From the NCBI GenBank assembly GCA_029266795.1, contig JAQSWE010000025.1, positions 1-25,989 of the forward strand: a DNA stretch of 25,989 nt, given 5' to 3'. The translations under genes and the position numbers were made by a program. Within the stretch, counting starts at the first letter, position 1, and each line of letters opens with the position of its first letter. Of this stretch, positions 6,871 to 14,348 are shown piece by piece. The notes under the pieces were generated by a model that did not search any database, was not told the DNA's origin, and saw nothing but the letters and a program-made list of their open reading frames with translations. Source of the stretch: Alphaproteobacteria bacterium (GTDB taxonomy: Bacteria; Pseudomonadota; Alphaproteobacteria; Micavibrionales; UBA2020).

Positions 6871-9264
6871 TTACAACGCAGGACCGGATGCCTGAGGCGC
6901 GGCGGCCTTGGGTGCTTCCGGTTTCTGCTGGTTGTCGTTGGATGCGGGCACAATTGCGGCCGCATTGAAATCACCCTTCAGGCGTTTTTGCAGGGTGACG
7001 TAGTCTGTCTTGCCGGTGGGCAAACGGGGCATTTCCGGCAACACGTAGATTTCGTTGTTTTTCGGCAGGCCGAGGACAGAGCGTCCTGCTTCATTAGCTG
7101 CCTTCGTCAGCGCCTCGCGTTTCAGCGTGGGATCGGTCGTGAAGAGGGCGATGGAGTCGCCGTTTACGGGGTCCTGTTTCAACACGACAGCGTGCGCAGC
7201 TTCCTTGTTCAGCGATGCGGCAGTTGCGACCGTTTCAACCATGTCGAGCGAGACCATTTCGCCGCCGATCTTGGCAAAGCGCTTTGCGCGGCCGGTCAGC
7301 TTCACATAACCTTCTTTCGAGACGTTCACGATATCGCCGGTGTCGTGCCAGCCATCGGGCGGCGGCTGGATAACGCCGGGGTTGTCGTTCTTCAGGTAGC
7401 CGAGCATGACGTTCGGGCCTTTGATGAACAGGCGGAAGCTGTCTTCCATATCGGGAACCGCTTCCATGCGGGTTTCGATGCCGGGCAGGAATTTGCCGAC
7501 CGTGCCGCGGCGATGCGCGCCAGGGACGTTCATGGCGACGGCGGGCGCCGCTTCCGACAGGCCGTAGGCGTTGTTCACACGCACGTTAAAGCGGTCGACA
7601 TAGGTGTTGTAGGTTTCATCCTGCAGACGCTCCGCGCCGGCAAACACCATGCGCAGGCCGGAGAAGTCGCGGTCATTCGCGCTGCGGGCATAAAGGTTCA
7701 GAAAGGTGTCAGTGCCGAACATGATGGTGGCATCATAGAAATACGCCAGTTTCGGGATTTCCTTCCCCGCCAGCGGGTTCGGGAACTGGAAGCTGCGCAC
7801 GCCCGTCATCAGCGGCATGATGAGGCCGCCCGCCAGACCAAAGGAATGGAAGATCGGCATGGAGTTGAAAATCTTGTCGGTCGGGCGGATCGGCGTCACG
7901 GCATTCACCTGCGCGACGTTCGACAGGAAGTTGGTGGACGACAGCACCACGCCCTTGGGTGGGCCTTCGGAGCCGGAAGTGAAGATGATCGCGGCGGGGT
8001 CCTGTCCTGTCGGCGCGTCTTTCGGGCGGGGCAGCAAACCCTTGCCGCGCAGCAGACCTGCGATTTTATCGACGAGACCGATTTTCGCCTTCACGTCTTC
8101 GGTATAAATGATCTTGGTTGCTTTGCTCAGCTCCTCGATCTTGTCTTCCAGCTTCGCAAGACGGACGAATTCGCGGGAGGTGACGATGGTTTTCAGCGAT
8201 GCGGTCGTGACATAGGACAGCATATCCGCTTTTTCCGCTTTCGCGTTGAGCATGGTCGGCACGCGGCCATAGGCATGCAGCGCGAAAAACGCGACCGGCG
8301 ATTTTTTCGAGTTCGGCAGCAGGAAGCCGACGTTTTCGCCTTTGCTGGTCACTTTCGCCAGTTTCGCGCCGAGCGCATAGATACCGGTCAGGATCTTGCC
8401 ATAGGTCAGCGGCGCTTCTTCCTGATTGTGGTCGTCGAGCATTTCGCGCTTGCGGCCGAAATTGCGCGCGGCGTCATGCAGCGCCTCAATCAGCGTGCGG
8501 TTCGGATCGACCGCGTTGACGGGCATTTCCTGCAGGATTTTTTCCATCTGCTCGTCTGCGATGCGGCGGCGTTCCTTGCCCGAGGCACTTGCCGGGATGT
8601 CGAGCTTCACGGGCGGCATCACCGTCACCGACAATTTCGGGAACAGGCGGTGCGGGTAATCCTTCAGGCGGGTCAGGCCTTTCGCGAGGAAGTTCAGCCC
8701 GTCCATATAGATCGGCACGATATGCGCATCCGCATTCGCTGCGACGACCGATGAACCGCCGAAAGATTGCATCAGCGTGCCGGTCGTGGTCAGGCGGCCT
8801 TCGGGGAATACCATTACGGGGCGGCCGGCCTTCGCCAGTTTCGTCAGCGCGCGGATCGCCTGCGGCTTGGTCGTGTCGAGCGGGTGGAAATCGATGCGGT
8901 TGAGCAGGAATTTCGCGATGGGGTTGTAGCGCACCATCGGGTTCTTCATGATCTTGTTGTACATGCCCGTGTCAATGGCAAAGGACGCCTCGATCGGCAT
9001 GGTCGCGCCCAGCAGCAAACCGTCAATAAATGAAACATGGTTGGCGATGACCAGCGTCGGCTTGCCTTCCAAACCCTTGAAGTTTTCGGTGCCACGGATT
9101 TTCGCGCCGAACAGTGTCTTGAACATGAAACGCAGGCCACCGCGCACTGCGCTGTCCATCTGGCGCGTCATCCATGATTTTTTCGGCAGCAGCGACGCGG
9201 TGTCGTTGTCTTCCGTCTCGGGCGCGGCAGTTTCGATAGCGGCAGGGGTGGCGGTCTCGGTCAT
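6871..9264 (-). CDS. aas: bifunctional acyl-ACP synthetase / lysophospholipid acyltransferase (Aas-like)
   Basis: This 797-residue fusion has the two domains of Escherichia coli Aas, which activates free fatty acid to acyl-ACP and reacylates lysophosphatidylethanolamine at the inner membrane. The PlsC-type acyltransferase domain carries NHVSFID (the HX4D motif, His76 and Asp81) and FPEGRLTTTG (Glu155 region). The AMP-forming ligase domain carries TSGSEGPPKGV near residues 429-438, then PIFHSFGL, FAGAERLQ, YGLSEAAPAV, GWHDTGDIV and GRAKRFAKIGGEMVSL. An Ala/Pro/Lys-rich tail of about 30 residues is extra. The frame is open to an ATG at 9315, but that part overlaps a promoter -10 region and is AT-rich, so the ATG at 9264 is preferred. 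Unlike E. coli Aas, it has about 45 extra N-terminal residues before the acyltransferase domain. Confidence 0.93.
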   Translation of the reverse strand: MTETATPAAIETAAPETEDNDTASLLPKKSWMTRQMDSAVRGGLRFMFKTLFGAKIRGTENFKGLEGKPTLVIANHVSFIDGLLLGATMPIEASFAIDTGMYNKIMKNPMVRYNPIAKFLLNRIDFHPLDTTKPQAIRALTKLAKAGRPVMVFPEGRLTTTGTLMQSFGGSSVVAANADAHIVPIYMDGLNFLAKGLTRLKDYPHRLFPKLSVTVMPPVKLDIPASASGKERRRIADEQMEKILQEMPVNAVDPNRTLIEALHDAARNFGRKREMLDDHNQEEAPLTYGKILTGIYALGAKLAKVTSKGENVGFLLPNSKKSPVAFFALHAYGRVPTMLNAKAEKADMLSYVTTASLKTIVTSREFVRLAKLEDKIEELSKATKIIYTEDVKAKIGLVDKIAGLLRGKGLLPRPKDAPTGQDPAAIIFTSGSEGPPKGVVLSSTNFLSNVAQVNAVTPIRPTDKIFNSMPIFHSFGLAGGLIMPLMTGVRSFQFPNPLAGKEIPKLAYFYDATIMFGTDTFLNLYARSANDRDFSGLRMVFAGAERLQDETYNTYVDRFNVRVNNAYGLSEAAPAVAMNVPGAHRRGTVGKFLPGIETRMEAVPDMEDSFRLFIKGPNVMLGYLKNDNPGVIQPPPDGWHDTGDIVNVSKEGYVKLTGRAKRFAKIGGEMVSLDMVETVATAASLNKEAAHAVVLKQDPVNGDSIALFTTDPTLKREALTKAANEAGRSVLGLPKNNEIYVLPEMPRLPTGKTDYVTLQKRLKGDFNAAAIVPASNDNQQKPEAPKAAAPQASGPAL

Positions 9265-9315
9265 GGGGAAGCGACCTCGTATATAAATGAATAAGTCGAA
9301 TCTAAAAGATGACAT

Positions 9316-9345
9316 AATCTATTTCCCGCTTGTCATATCTGTCAA
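9316..9345 (-). promoter_or_regulatory. sigma70-type promoter of the aas-like gene
   Basis: TTGACA (9345-9340) is followed by a TAGATT/ATAGAT -10 element (about 9322-9316) with 17-18 bp spacing on the minus strand. Transcription would begin near 9308, inside the possible upstream extension of the aas-like frame. This supports the start at 9264. Confidence 0.6.
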
Positions 9346-9395
9346 GAACGAGAATCTGAAAAAGAGTTATCATAATCATGTAATTAAATACTCGC

Positions 9396-9423
9396 TTGAC
9401 GCATTGCCATAAGCCCTTATAGT
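9396..9423 (+). promoter_or_regulatory. sigma70-type promoter of the MORN-like gene
   Basis: TTGACG (9396-9401), 16 bp, then TATAGT (9418-9423), about 30 bp before the GTG start at 9454. It diverges from the aas-like promoter within the same 189-bp gap. Confidence 0.65.
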
Positions 9424-9453
9424 GACGCGTCTTTTTTATTATGGAGATTTCCC

Positions 9454-10005
9454 GTGAAGCCGTCCGATATCGTCGCCCGCCTGAAAAACGTTTTTAACTA
9501 CAAATCAGGCCGTCATCTGGACGCGGAAGGCAACCAGACCTGGTATTTCCACTGGAAAGAACACCGCGACGACGGACTGCCCGCTTATGAAGCGAAAAGC
9601 GGCACGAAAAAATACTACAAATTCGGCGAACTGCACCGCGATGGCGACCAAGCCGCAATCGAATGGGCCGATGGCGGGCGCGAATACTATAAAAACGGCC
9701 TGCGCCATCGCGTGGGCGGCCCTGCCGTGACGCGCCCCAACGGGGATAACGACTGGTACCAGAACGACAAGCTGCACCGCGAAGACGGCCCCGCGAAAGA
9801 GCGCCCGAACGGCACCGATGAATACTGGCGTAATGGCGAAGTCTGGAAAGAAGGCAAGCCCGCTGCCATCAAGGCGAAGGAAGAAATCCGCGTCCAGCAG
9901 GAAGTCGTTGCAGCCGTCGCTGAAGCGGAAACAGCGGAGAAAAATATCGAGACGCTGAAAGACCTGAAAGCGAAGCGTCCGCCGCCCTCGCTGAAGCCGC
10001 AGTAA
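9454..10005 (+). CDS. MORN-like HRxDGPA-repeat protein
   Basis: This 183-residue cytoplasmic protein starts with GTG, supported by TATGGAG seven bases upstream. Residues about 35-140 hold four to five degenerate repeats of about 23 residues with the pattern G-x-x-H-R-x-D-G-P-A, then a turn, then (E/W)-Y-x-N-G; examples are DKLHREDGPAKERPNG and NGLRHRVGGPAV. Such repeats are known in phage and bacterial MORN/YwqK-like proteins and probably form stacked beta hairpins. The last 45 residues are rich in Ala, Glu and Lys (likely helical) and end in a Pro-rich tail. No enzymatic motif is visible. It converges on the Sel1 gene with only 13 bp between stops. The function is unknown. Confidence 0.8.
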   Translation: MKPSDIVARLKNVFNYKSGRHLDAEGNQTWYFHWKEHRDDGLPAYEAKSGTKKYYKFGELHRDGDQAAIEWADGGREYYKNGLRHRVGGPAVTRPNGDNDWYQNDKLHREDGPAKERPNGTDEYWRNGEVWKEGKPAAIKAKEEIRVQQEVVAAVAEAETAEKNIETLKDLKAKRPPPSLKPQ

Positions 10006-10018
10006 TTATTTATTGTAA

Positions 10019-11200
10019 CTACTTTTTCTTCCTGGGCTTCGCAGGCTCGTCGCCGCCTTCCAGCGTCATAAGACGGATGCGGGCGAGGCCGATGCCTTTT
10101 TTGTCTTCGTCGAGCGCTTTGTCGATCAGCGCCTGACCGCGCGCTTCGTCGCGCTTCACGCCATTGCCGTCCTTCATCATCTTGCCAAGGAAGACCATGG
10201 ATTCGCTGTCATGCTGCTTTACGGCGCGCTCGAAATATGTCGCGGCGGTGGCGTAATCCTGCGCCGTGCCTTCGCCGAGGTAGAGGCAGCGGCCCGTCTC
10301 GCGCAGCGCTTCGCGGAAATTTTGATCGGCGGATTTTTTGAACCAGCCGAAGGCTTCGTATAAATCGCGCGGGCGTCCCATGCTCCCCGCCTCCGCCGCA
10401 CGACCCATTTCGTACTGGGCTTCGGCATCACCGGCTTCGGCCGCGCGCCCGAACCAGAAGTAGGATTTCTCGCGGTTCATCTCGACCTGCTTGCCGCCGA
10501 AGATGTATTTGTGGGCCAGCTCCACTTGGGCGTCCACATCGCCGCTATCCGCGCGCTTCATCAGGCATCCGAACTGGAAACGGTCGAGTGCTTCGCCGCG
10601 CGCCGCACGCTCGATATCGTCCTTCGGCAGCGGCACATGCACGCCGTAATTTTGCTCCAGATATTTCGCGCCGTTCGCGCTGTAATCGGCATCCATCAAT
10701 GCGGCGTCGGACAGCAGCTTGCGCCCTTCGTCGATATTGGGGGCGGTGCCGTTGCCGTGATACAGGCAGAGGCCGTATTCCCGCAAGGATTCGCGCTTGC
10801 CATAGGTATAGGCGGATTCCTTGAAGGTTTCGAGCGCGAGGCGGAATTCCTGCTGCTGCTGATAGACGCGTGCGAGGCCGAACAGCGCCTCGTGATTGCC
10901 AGCCTTGGTCGCTTTTTTATACCAGGTGATGGCGCGGGTGAGGTCGATCGGCGTTACTTTTTCCAGCAGCACTTCGCCGGTGCGGAAAATTTCGGCCACA
11001 CGCTCCATCGCGACGGCATCGCCGCCTTCGGCCGCGTGGAGCCATAACTTGAAGGCTTCGCTGCGGTTTTTCTTGATGCCGCTCCCCGTGGCATAGGCGG
11101 TGGCAAGCTCGTTCTGCGCCTGAGGGTCGCCTTCATTGGCGGCAACCATCAATTCATCAGTTGAAAGGAAAATGCGGCGAAGGCGGGGCGGGCGCGCCAT
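10019..11200 (-). CDS. Sel1/TPR-repeat protein
   Basis: This 393-residue protein is built almost entirely of Sel1-like helical repeats of about 36 residues, for example GDPQAQNELATAYATGSG, GDVDAQVELAHKYIFGG, GDAEAQYEMGRAAEAGS and DSESMVFLGKMMKDGNG. These form a superhelical protein-protein interaction scaffold. There is no signal peptide, so it probably acts in the cytoplasm. The tail is basic (AKPRKKK). It begins only 6 bp after the grpE stop, so it is the last gene of the hrcA-grpE transcription unit. This suggests, but does not prove, a role linked to chaperones. AGGA about 12 bases upstream is a weak ribosome site, and translational coupling to grpE is likely. Confidence 0.88.
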   Translation of the reverse strand: MARPPRLRRIFLSTDELMVAANEGDPQAQNELATAYATGSGIKKNRSEAFKLWLHAAEGGDAVAMERVAEIFRTGEVLLEKVTPIDLTRAITWYKKATKAGNHEALFGLARVYQQQQEFRLALETFKESAYTYGKRESLREYGLCLYHGNGTAPNIDEGRKLLSDAALMDADYSANGAKYLEQNYGVHVPLPKDDIERAARGEALDRFQFGCLMKRADSGDVDAQVELAHKYIFGGKQVEMNREKSYFWFGRAAEAGDAEAQYEMGRAAEAGSMGRPRDLYEAFGWFKKSADQNFREALRETGRCLYLGEGTAQDYATAATYFERAVKQHDSESMVFLGKMMKDGNGVKRDEARGQALIDKALDEDKKGIGLARIRLMTLEGGDEPAKPRKKK

Positions 11201-11206
11201 GCGGAA

Positions 11207-11830
11207 TTAGACTTCCTGGTCGACGTTGCCGCCGGAACCCGTTTCGCCACCCTTGGCGACGCCCACGCGCGCGGGGCGCAGCAGGCGTTCATGCAAGGTG
11301 TATCCGGGTTCTATCACCTGAATGACAACGCCGGGGGCGGCATTCGGCACATCCGCTTCGAACAGCACTTCGTGCAGGTTCGGGTCGAATTTCTGGCCCA
11401 TCGGCTCGACTTTTTTAATGTTGTTGCGCTCGAAAATCGACAGCAGCTCGCGCTCCGTCATTTCGACGCCGGTAAATATGGTCTTCAGGTCTGCGTTCAT
11501 CTCGCGCGCTTCGGGGCTGATTGCGGCGAGCGCACGGCGCAGGTTGTCGGCGACGCTGAGGAGGTCGCGCGCGAAGGATGACACGGCAAATTTCGCGGTG
11601 TCCTGACGGTCGCGCTCGGAGCGTTTGCGGGTGTTGTCAGCATCGGCAAGGGCGCGCAGCGCCTGATCTTTGATCTCCGCTACTTTCTTTTCCAGTTCGG
11701 CGATGCGCGCCTGCGCAGCGCCAAGGCCGCCGTCTTCGGCCGCTTCTTCCAGAGAAGGCTCGATATCTTCGGGAAGGCGCTCGATATCTTCGGGAAGGCC
11801 GTCATTTTCGGCAGGGTTCACTTGCGTCAT
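11207..11830 (-). CDS. grpE: nucleotide exchange factor GrpE
   Basis: GrpE releases ADP from DnaK and so resets its substrate cycle. The protein has 207 residues, normal for the family. An acidic N-terminus is followed by a long coiled coil from about residue 38 (ARIAELEKKVAEIKDQALRA), then the conserved segment ADADNTRKRSERDRQDTAKF, the four-helix region DLLSVADNLRRAL, and the C-terminal beta domain with FDPNLHEVLFE and a GYTLHERLLRPARVGV ending. An exact 21-bp tandem repeat in the N-terminal part encodes LPEDIER/LPEDIEP. The AAGGA ribosome site is well placed. It lies 88 bp downstream of a second, divergent GrpE-type gene. Confidence 0.97.
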   Translation of the reverse strand: MTQVNPAENDGLPEDIERLPEDIEPSLEEAAEDGGLGAAQARIAELEKKVAEIKDQALRALADADNTRKRSERDRQDTAKFAVSSFARDLLSVADNLRRALAAISPEAREMNADLKTIFTGVEMTERELLSIFERNNIKKVEPMGQKFDPNLHEVLFEADVPNAAPGVVIQVIEPGYTLHERLLRPARVGVAKGGETGSGGNVDQEV

Positions 11831-11918
11831 GTCATAATCCTTGAAACTGTCCAGACCCTAAGATGGGGGTTTTCGGGGAGAAATTCAACCCCGCAAAACG
11901 CTTGAAACAGAAGGGATT

Positions 11919-13034
11919 TTACATCTCGGGCGGCGTAACGACGACCTTGGCGTTGCGCACGATGCGGCCATTGAGCTCGTATCCCTTCAGGGGCACCGCG
12001 ACGACCATTTCGGGCTCCACGCCCGGCACGGCCTGCATGGTCAGCGCTTCGTGCCTTTCAGCGTCGAAAGGCTGGTTCAGCGGGTTGATCTGGCTGATGC
12101 CGTATTTGTTGAACACGGTGCGCACGCCGTCGAGCGTCGTGTCGACGACCTTGGCAAGGGATTCGAAATTAGGGTCGGCCTTGCGGCTCTTGGCATCCAT
12201 CATCTGCGAGCCGAGTTCGAGCGTGTCGATCACGGGCATTAGTTCCTTCAGCGTCTTTTCGACGGCGAACTGCTTGTCGTCTTCGCGCTTCGCTTCGCTG
12301 CGGGCGAGCAGGCCTTTGCTTTCATCGAGACGTTTGGACAGGATCAGGTTGTCGCCCTGTGCGCGCTGCACGGTGGAGGACAGGCTGACGACCTGCGCAT
12401 TCAGCGCGTCGCGCTCGGCCTTCAGGCTTTCCAGCGTTTCGGCAGGTGCATCAGCGGCAGGCGCTGGCGGCTTGTCTTCCGCTTTCGCCGCTTCGGCTGC
12501 GGCAGGCGCATCAGCTTTTGGGGCTTCTGCGGTTGCGGCAGGCACGACGTTATCGCCCGGCTTTACGCCGTATTTGTTGAAAACGTTCGTCAGCTGCGCG
12601 AGCGTGCTTTCGACGCCCTTGGTCAGCTTGTCGAGTTTCGGGTTCGCCGCACGCTCGTTCGCGTCGATTTCGGCAAGCCCCGCCTGCATGGATACAGCAG
12701 TCGGCAGCAGGTCGCGCAGCAGCGCGACGCCCGCGGCTTTCTTATCGGCGCTTGCAAGATTTTCGATGTCGGCAAGCGCGGCTTTAGCATCTTCGGTGCG
12801 CTTCATCAGCGATTTGTTGTCGTCGCGGGTGCGGGTGATGGCACCTTGCAGGCGCTCCACCTTTGTTTTCAACTCGTCGCGCTCCGCCCTGACATCGTCG
12901 ATGGTTTCGACGTAATCATCATCGCCCAGATCGCCGAACAGGTCCGCCATACGTTTGTCATGCGCATCGTCTTCCGACGTGCGGGGGCGGGGCGTTTCAT
13001 CGGGAGGATTGCCGGGGTTCTGTTCGTCGGACAT
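11919..13034 (-). CDS. GrpE-like protein with duplicated helical module
   Basis: This 371-residue divergent GrpE-family protein starts at the ATG at 13034, which has a GGAG site 9 bases upstream; an ATG 30 bp earlier lies inside a predicted promoter. Residues 49-160 and 205-315 are two homologous copies of the GrpE coiled-coil plus four-helix region: both begin (R/K)AERD(E/A)L and end VFNKYG(V/I). An Ala/Pro/Glu-rich linker separates them. Only the second copy is followed by a GrpE beta domain (FDAERHEALTMQAVPG, then GYELNGRIVRNAKVVV). A normal GrpE dimerises through one such helical region, so this protein may dimerise differently or be a pseudo-dimer. It lies between hrcA and grpE. Whether it acts as an exchange factor for DnaK, a regulator or a scaffold is open. 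Confidence 0.85.
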   Translation of the reverse strand: MSDEQNPGNPPDETPRPRTSEDDAHDKRMADLFGDLGDDDYVETIDDVRAERDELKTKVERLQGAITRTRDDNKSLMKRTEDAKAALADIENLASADKKAAGVALLRDLLPTAVSMQAGLAEIDANERAANPKLDKLTKGVESTLAQLTNVFNKYGVKPGDNVVPAATAEAPKADAPAAAEAAKAEDKPPAPAADAPAETLESLKAERDALNAQVVSLSSTVQRAQGDNLILSKRLDESKGLLARSEAKREDDKQFAVEKTLKELMPVIDTLELGSQMMDAKSRKADPNFESLAKVVDTTLDGVRTVFNKYGISQINPLNQPFDAERHEALTMQAVPGVEPEMVVAVPLKGYELNGRIVRNAKVVVTPPEM

Positions 13035-13065
13035 GCTTTGCGACTCCGTATTTATGATTTTCATA

Positions 13066-13094
13066 TTCCTAAAGGATTAACGCCTTCGAGTCAA
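13066..13094 (-). promoter_or_regulatory. sigma70-type promoter of the GrpE-like gene
   Basis: TTGACT (13094-13089), 17 bp, TAGGAA (13071-13066) on the minus strand lie in the gap after hrcA. The start of transcription near 13059 leaves only the ATG at 13034 as a usable start. The GrpE-like and grpE genes can thus be expressed independently of hrcA. Confidence 0.6.
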
Positions 13095-13164
13095 CCCTGC
13101 TTTTTTCATATTGTTTTCATAAGATTACAAGTGAAATTCCTGATTTCATGGAGAAATTCAGGAT

Positions 13165-14202
13165 TCAACCGATGATTTTGCTGATGATCTGCGACGTATA
13201 ATTTACAACAGGGATCAACCGTCCGTAATTGAGGCGCGTGGGGCCAAGCACGCCGATCGCGCCCACAACGCGGGAATCCTGATTTTTATAAGGCGCGATG
13301 ATCAACGAACAACCGGAGTGGCTGAACAGCTTGTTCTCCGCCCCGATATAGATTTTCACGCCTTCGCCGGTGCCGGTCGCCTGCAGCAGCTTCAGCATGG
13401 TCTCTTTGGTCTCCAGCGCATCGAACAGGAGCCGGATGCGCTCCAAGTCTTCCAGCGCGGTCACGTCATCCAGCAGGTTCGACTGGCCCTTGATGAAGAG
13501 ATGCCCGCCGGTGTCGTCGGGGGCGAAGCTGGCAATCCCCGATGCCACAACCTTTGCGGTCAGCGCGTCCAGTTGCGTGCGGTCATTCGCGAGTTCTGCG
13601 GTGACGAATTCGGCTGCCTGCGAGAGGGTTTTATCGGCGATGCGGGAATTGAGGTAATTGGCGGCGCGCGTCAGGGAGGCGGGGCCGACATCCTCCGGCA
13701 CTGTGAGCAGCCGGTTTTCAACGATACCCGAGCTTGTCACCAATACAGCAAGCGCACGTCCCGCCGCCAGATGCACGAATTCAACCTGTTTGATGGGATC
13801 TTCCGATTTCGGCGCGAAGACGAGTCCCGCGCAGGAGGAGAGGCCTGAAAGGAAGCTGCTGGTCTGTTCCAGCACATCGGTCAGGGAATGGTTTTTCGCC
13901 AGATTGATTTTCTGCTCGATCTGTTTCTGCTCGCCAGCTGATAAGCTGTTGAGTTCTAGCAGACCTTCTACAAATACCGTCAGGCCTGTGTCGGTCGGCA
14001 GGCGACCGGCGGAGGTATGGGGGGCATACAGCAGGCCCAAATCCTCCAGCTCCGCCATCGCGGAGCGAATAGTGGCGGGCGAGAGTTTCATGCCCAGTTT
14101 CTGGGAAATCGCCATGGAACCGACAGGCTCGCCCGTCTCGACATAGGCGTCGACGACGAGTTTTAAGATCTGCCTTGTTCGATCGTTCAGTTCCTTGATC
14201 AT
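13165..14202 (-). CDS. hrcA: heat-inducible transcription repressor HrcA
   Basis: HrcA binds CIRCE operators, classically upstream of groESL, and represses them until heat stress. The protein has 345 residues from the ATG at 14202. The N-terminal winged-helix part is clear (LNDRTRQILKLVVDAYVETG, then EPVGS, LSPATIRSAMAELEDLGLL and HTSAGRLPTD). The middle GAF-like and C-terminal parts carry GVKIYIGAEN, ending GAIGVLGPTRLNYGRLIPVV. The frame stays open 32 codons further upstream, but that stretch is AT-rich and overlaps promoter elements. No clear Shine-Dalgarno precedes the ATG; see the promoter entry. The usual alphaproteobacterial hrcA-grpE order is kept, with one extra gene between them. 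Confidence 0.96.
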   Translation of the reverse strand: MIKELNDRTRQILKLVVDAYVETGEPVGSMAISQKLGMKLSPATIRSAMAELEDLGLLYAPHTSAGRLPTDTGLTVFVEGLLELNSLSAGEQKQIEQKINLAKNHSLTDVLEQTSSFLSGLSSCAGLVFAPKSEDPIKQVEFVHLAAGRALAVLVTSSGIVENRLLTVPEDVGPASLTRAANYLNSRIADKTLSQAAEFVTAELANDRTQLDALTAKVVASGIASFAPDDTGGHLFIKGQSNLLDDVTALEDLERIRLLFDALETKETMLKLLQATGTGEGVKIYIGAENKLFSHSGCSLIIAPYKNQDSRVVGAIGVLGPTRLNYGRLIPVVNYTSQIISKIIG

Positions 14203-14208
14203 GCTTGT

Positions 14209-14238
14209 AATATAGGGGCGGGGATGGTAAAAAATCAA
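14209..14238 (-). promoter_or_regulatory. possible promoter giving a leaderless hrcA mRNA
   Basis: TTGATT (14238-14233), 18 bp, TATATT (14214-14209) on the minus strand, with only six bases between the -10 box and the hrcA ATG. Transcription would start at or next to the A of the ATG, matching the absence of a ribosome site. Confidence 0.4.
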
Positions 14239-14261
14239 TAAATTCAAAGCCTCGGAAAATA

Positions 14262-14289
14262 TTGACATAACTACAAAAATGCTTATAGT
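14262..14289 (+). promoter_or_regulatory. sigma70-type promoter of the J-protein gene
   Basis: TTGACA (14262-14267), 16 bp, TATAGT (14284-14289), 59 bp before the ATG at 14349. It is divergent from hrcA within a 146-bp gap. No CIRCE palindrome was found between the two genes. Confidence 0.65.
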
Positions 14290-14348
14290 CTGATTCACTC
14301 GAAAACAGCAGAGTCGCTCCTTTCAACCTTTTTTGAACAGCGCATCAC

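Noticed and set aside
6988..8754. 588-codon plus-strand open frame opposite the aas-like gene
   Set aside because: It is a mirror of the GC-rich aas-like coding strand, rich in His, Arg, Val and Gly, with no motif, while the minus strand matches Aas from end to end.
13135..13170. Imperfect hairpin after hrcA (cctgattt with aaattcagg) as a terminator
   Set aside because: The stem is AT-rich and bulged, with no U-run on the hrcA strand. It is too weak to call, and the downstream genes are probably partly cotranscribed.
14203..14298. Upstream ATG at 14298 as the start of hrcA
   Set aside because: The 32 extra codons are AT-rich, cover both divergent promoters, and have no counterpart in HrcA proteins, whose conserved part begins right after the ATG at 14202.
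14281..14330. Possible CIRCE-like inverted repeat (cactcg and gagtcg) near the J-protein start
   Set aside because: The arms do not match TTAGCACTC/GAGTGCTAA, the pairing is only a few bases, and the spacing is wrong.
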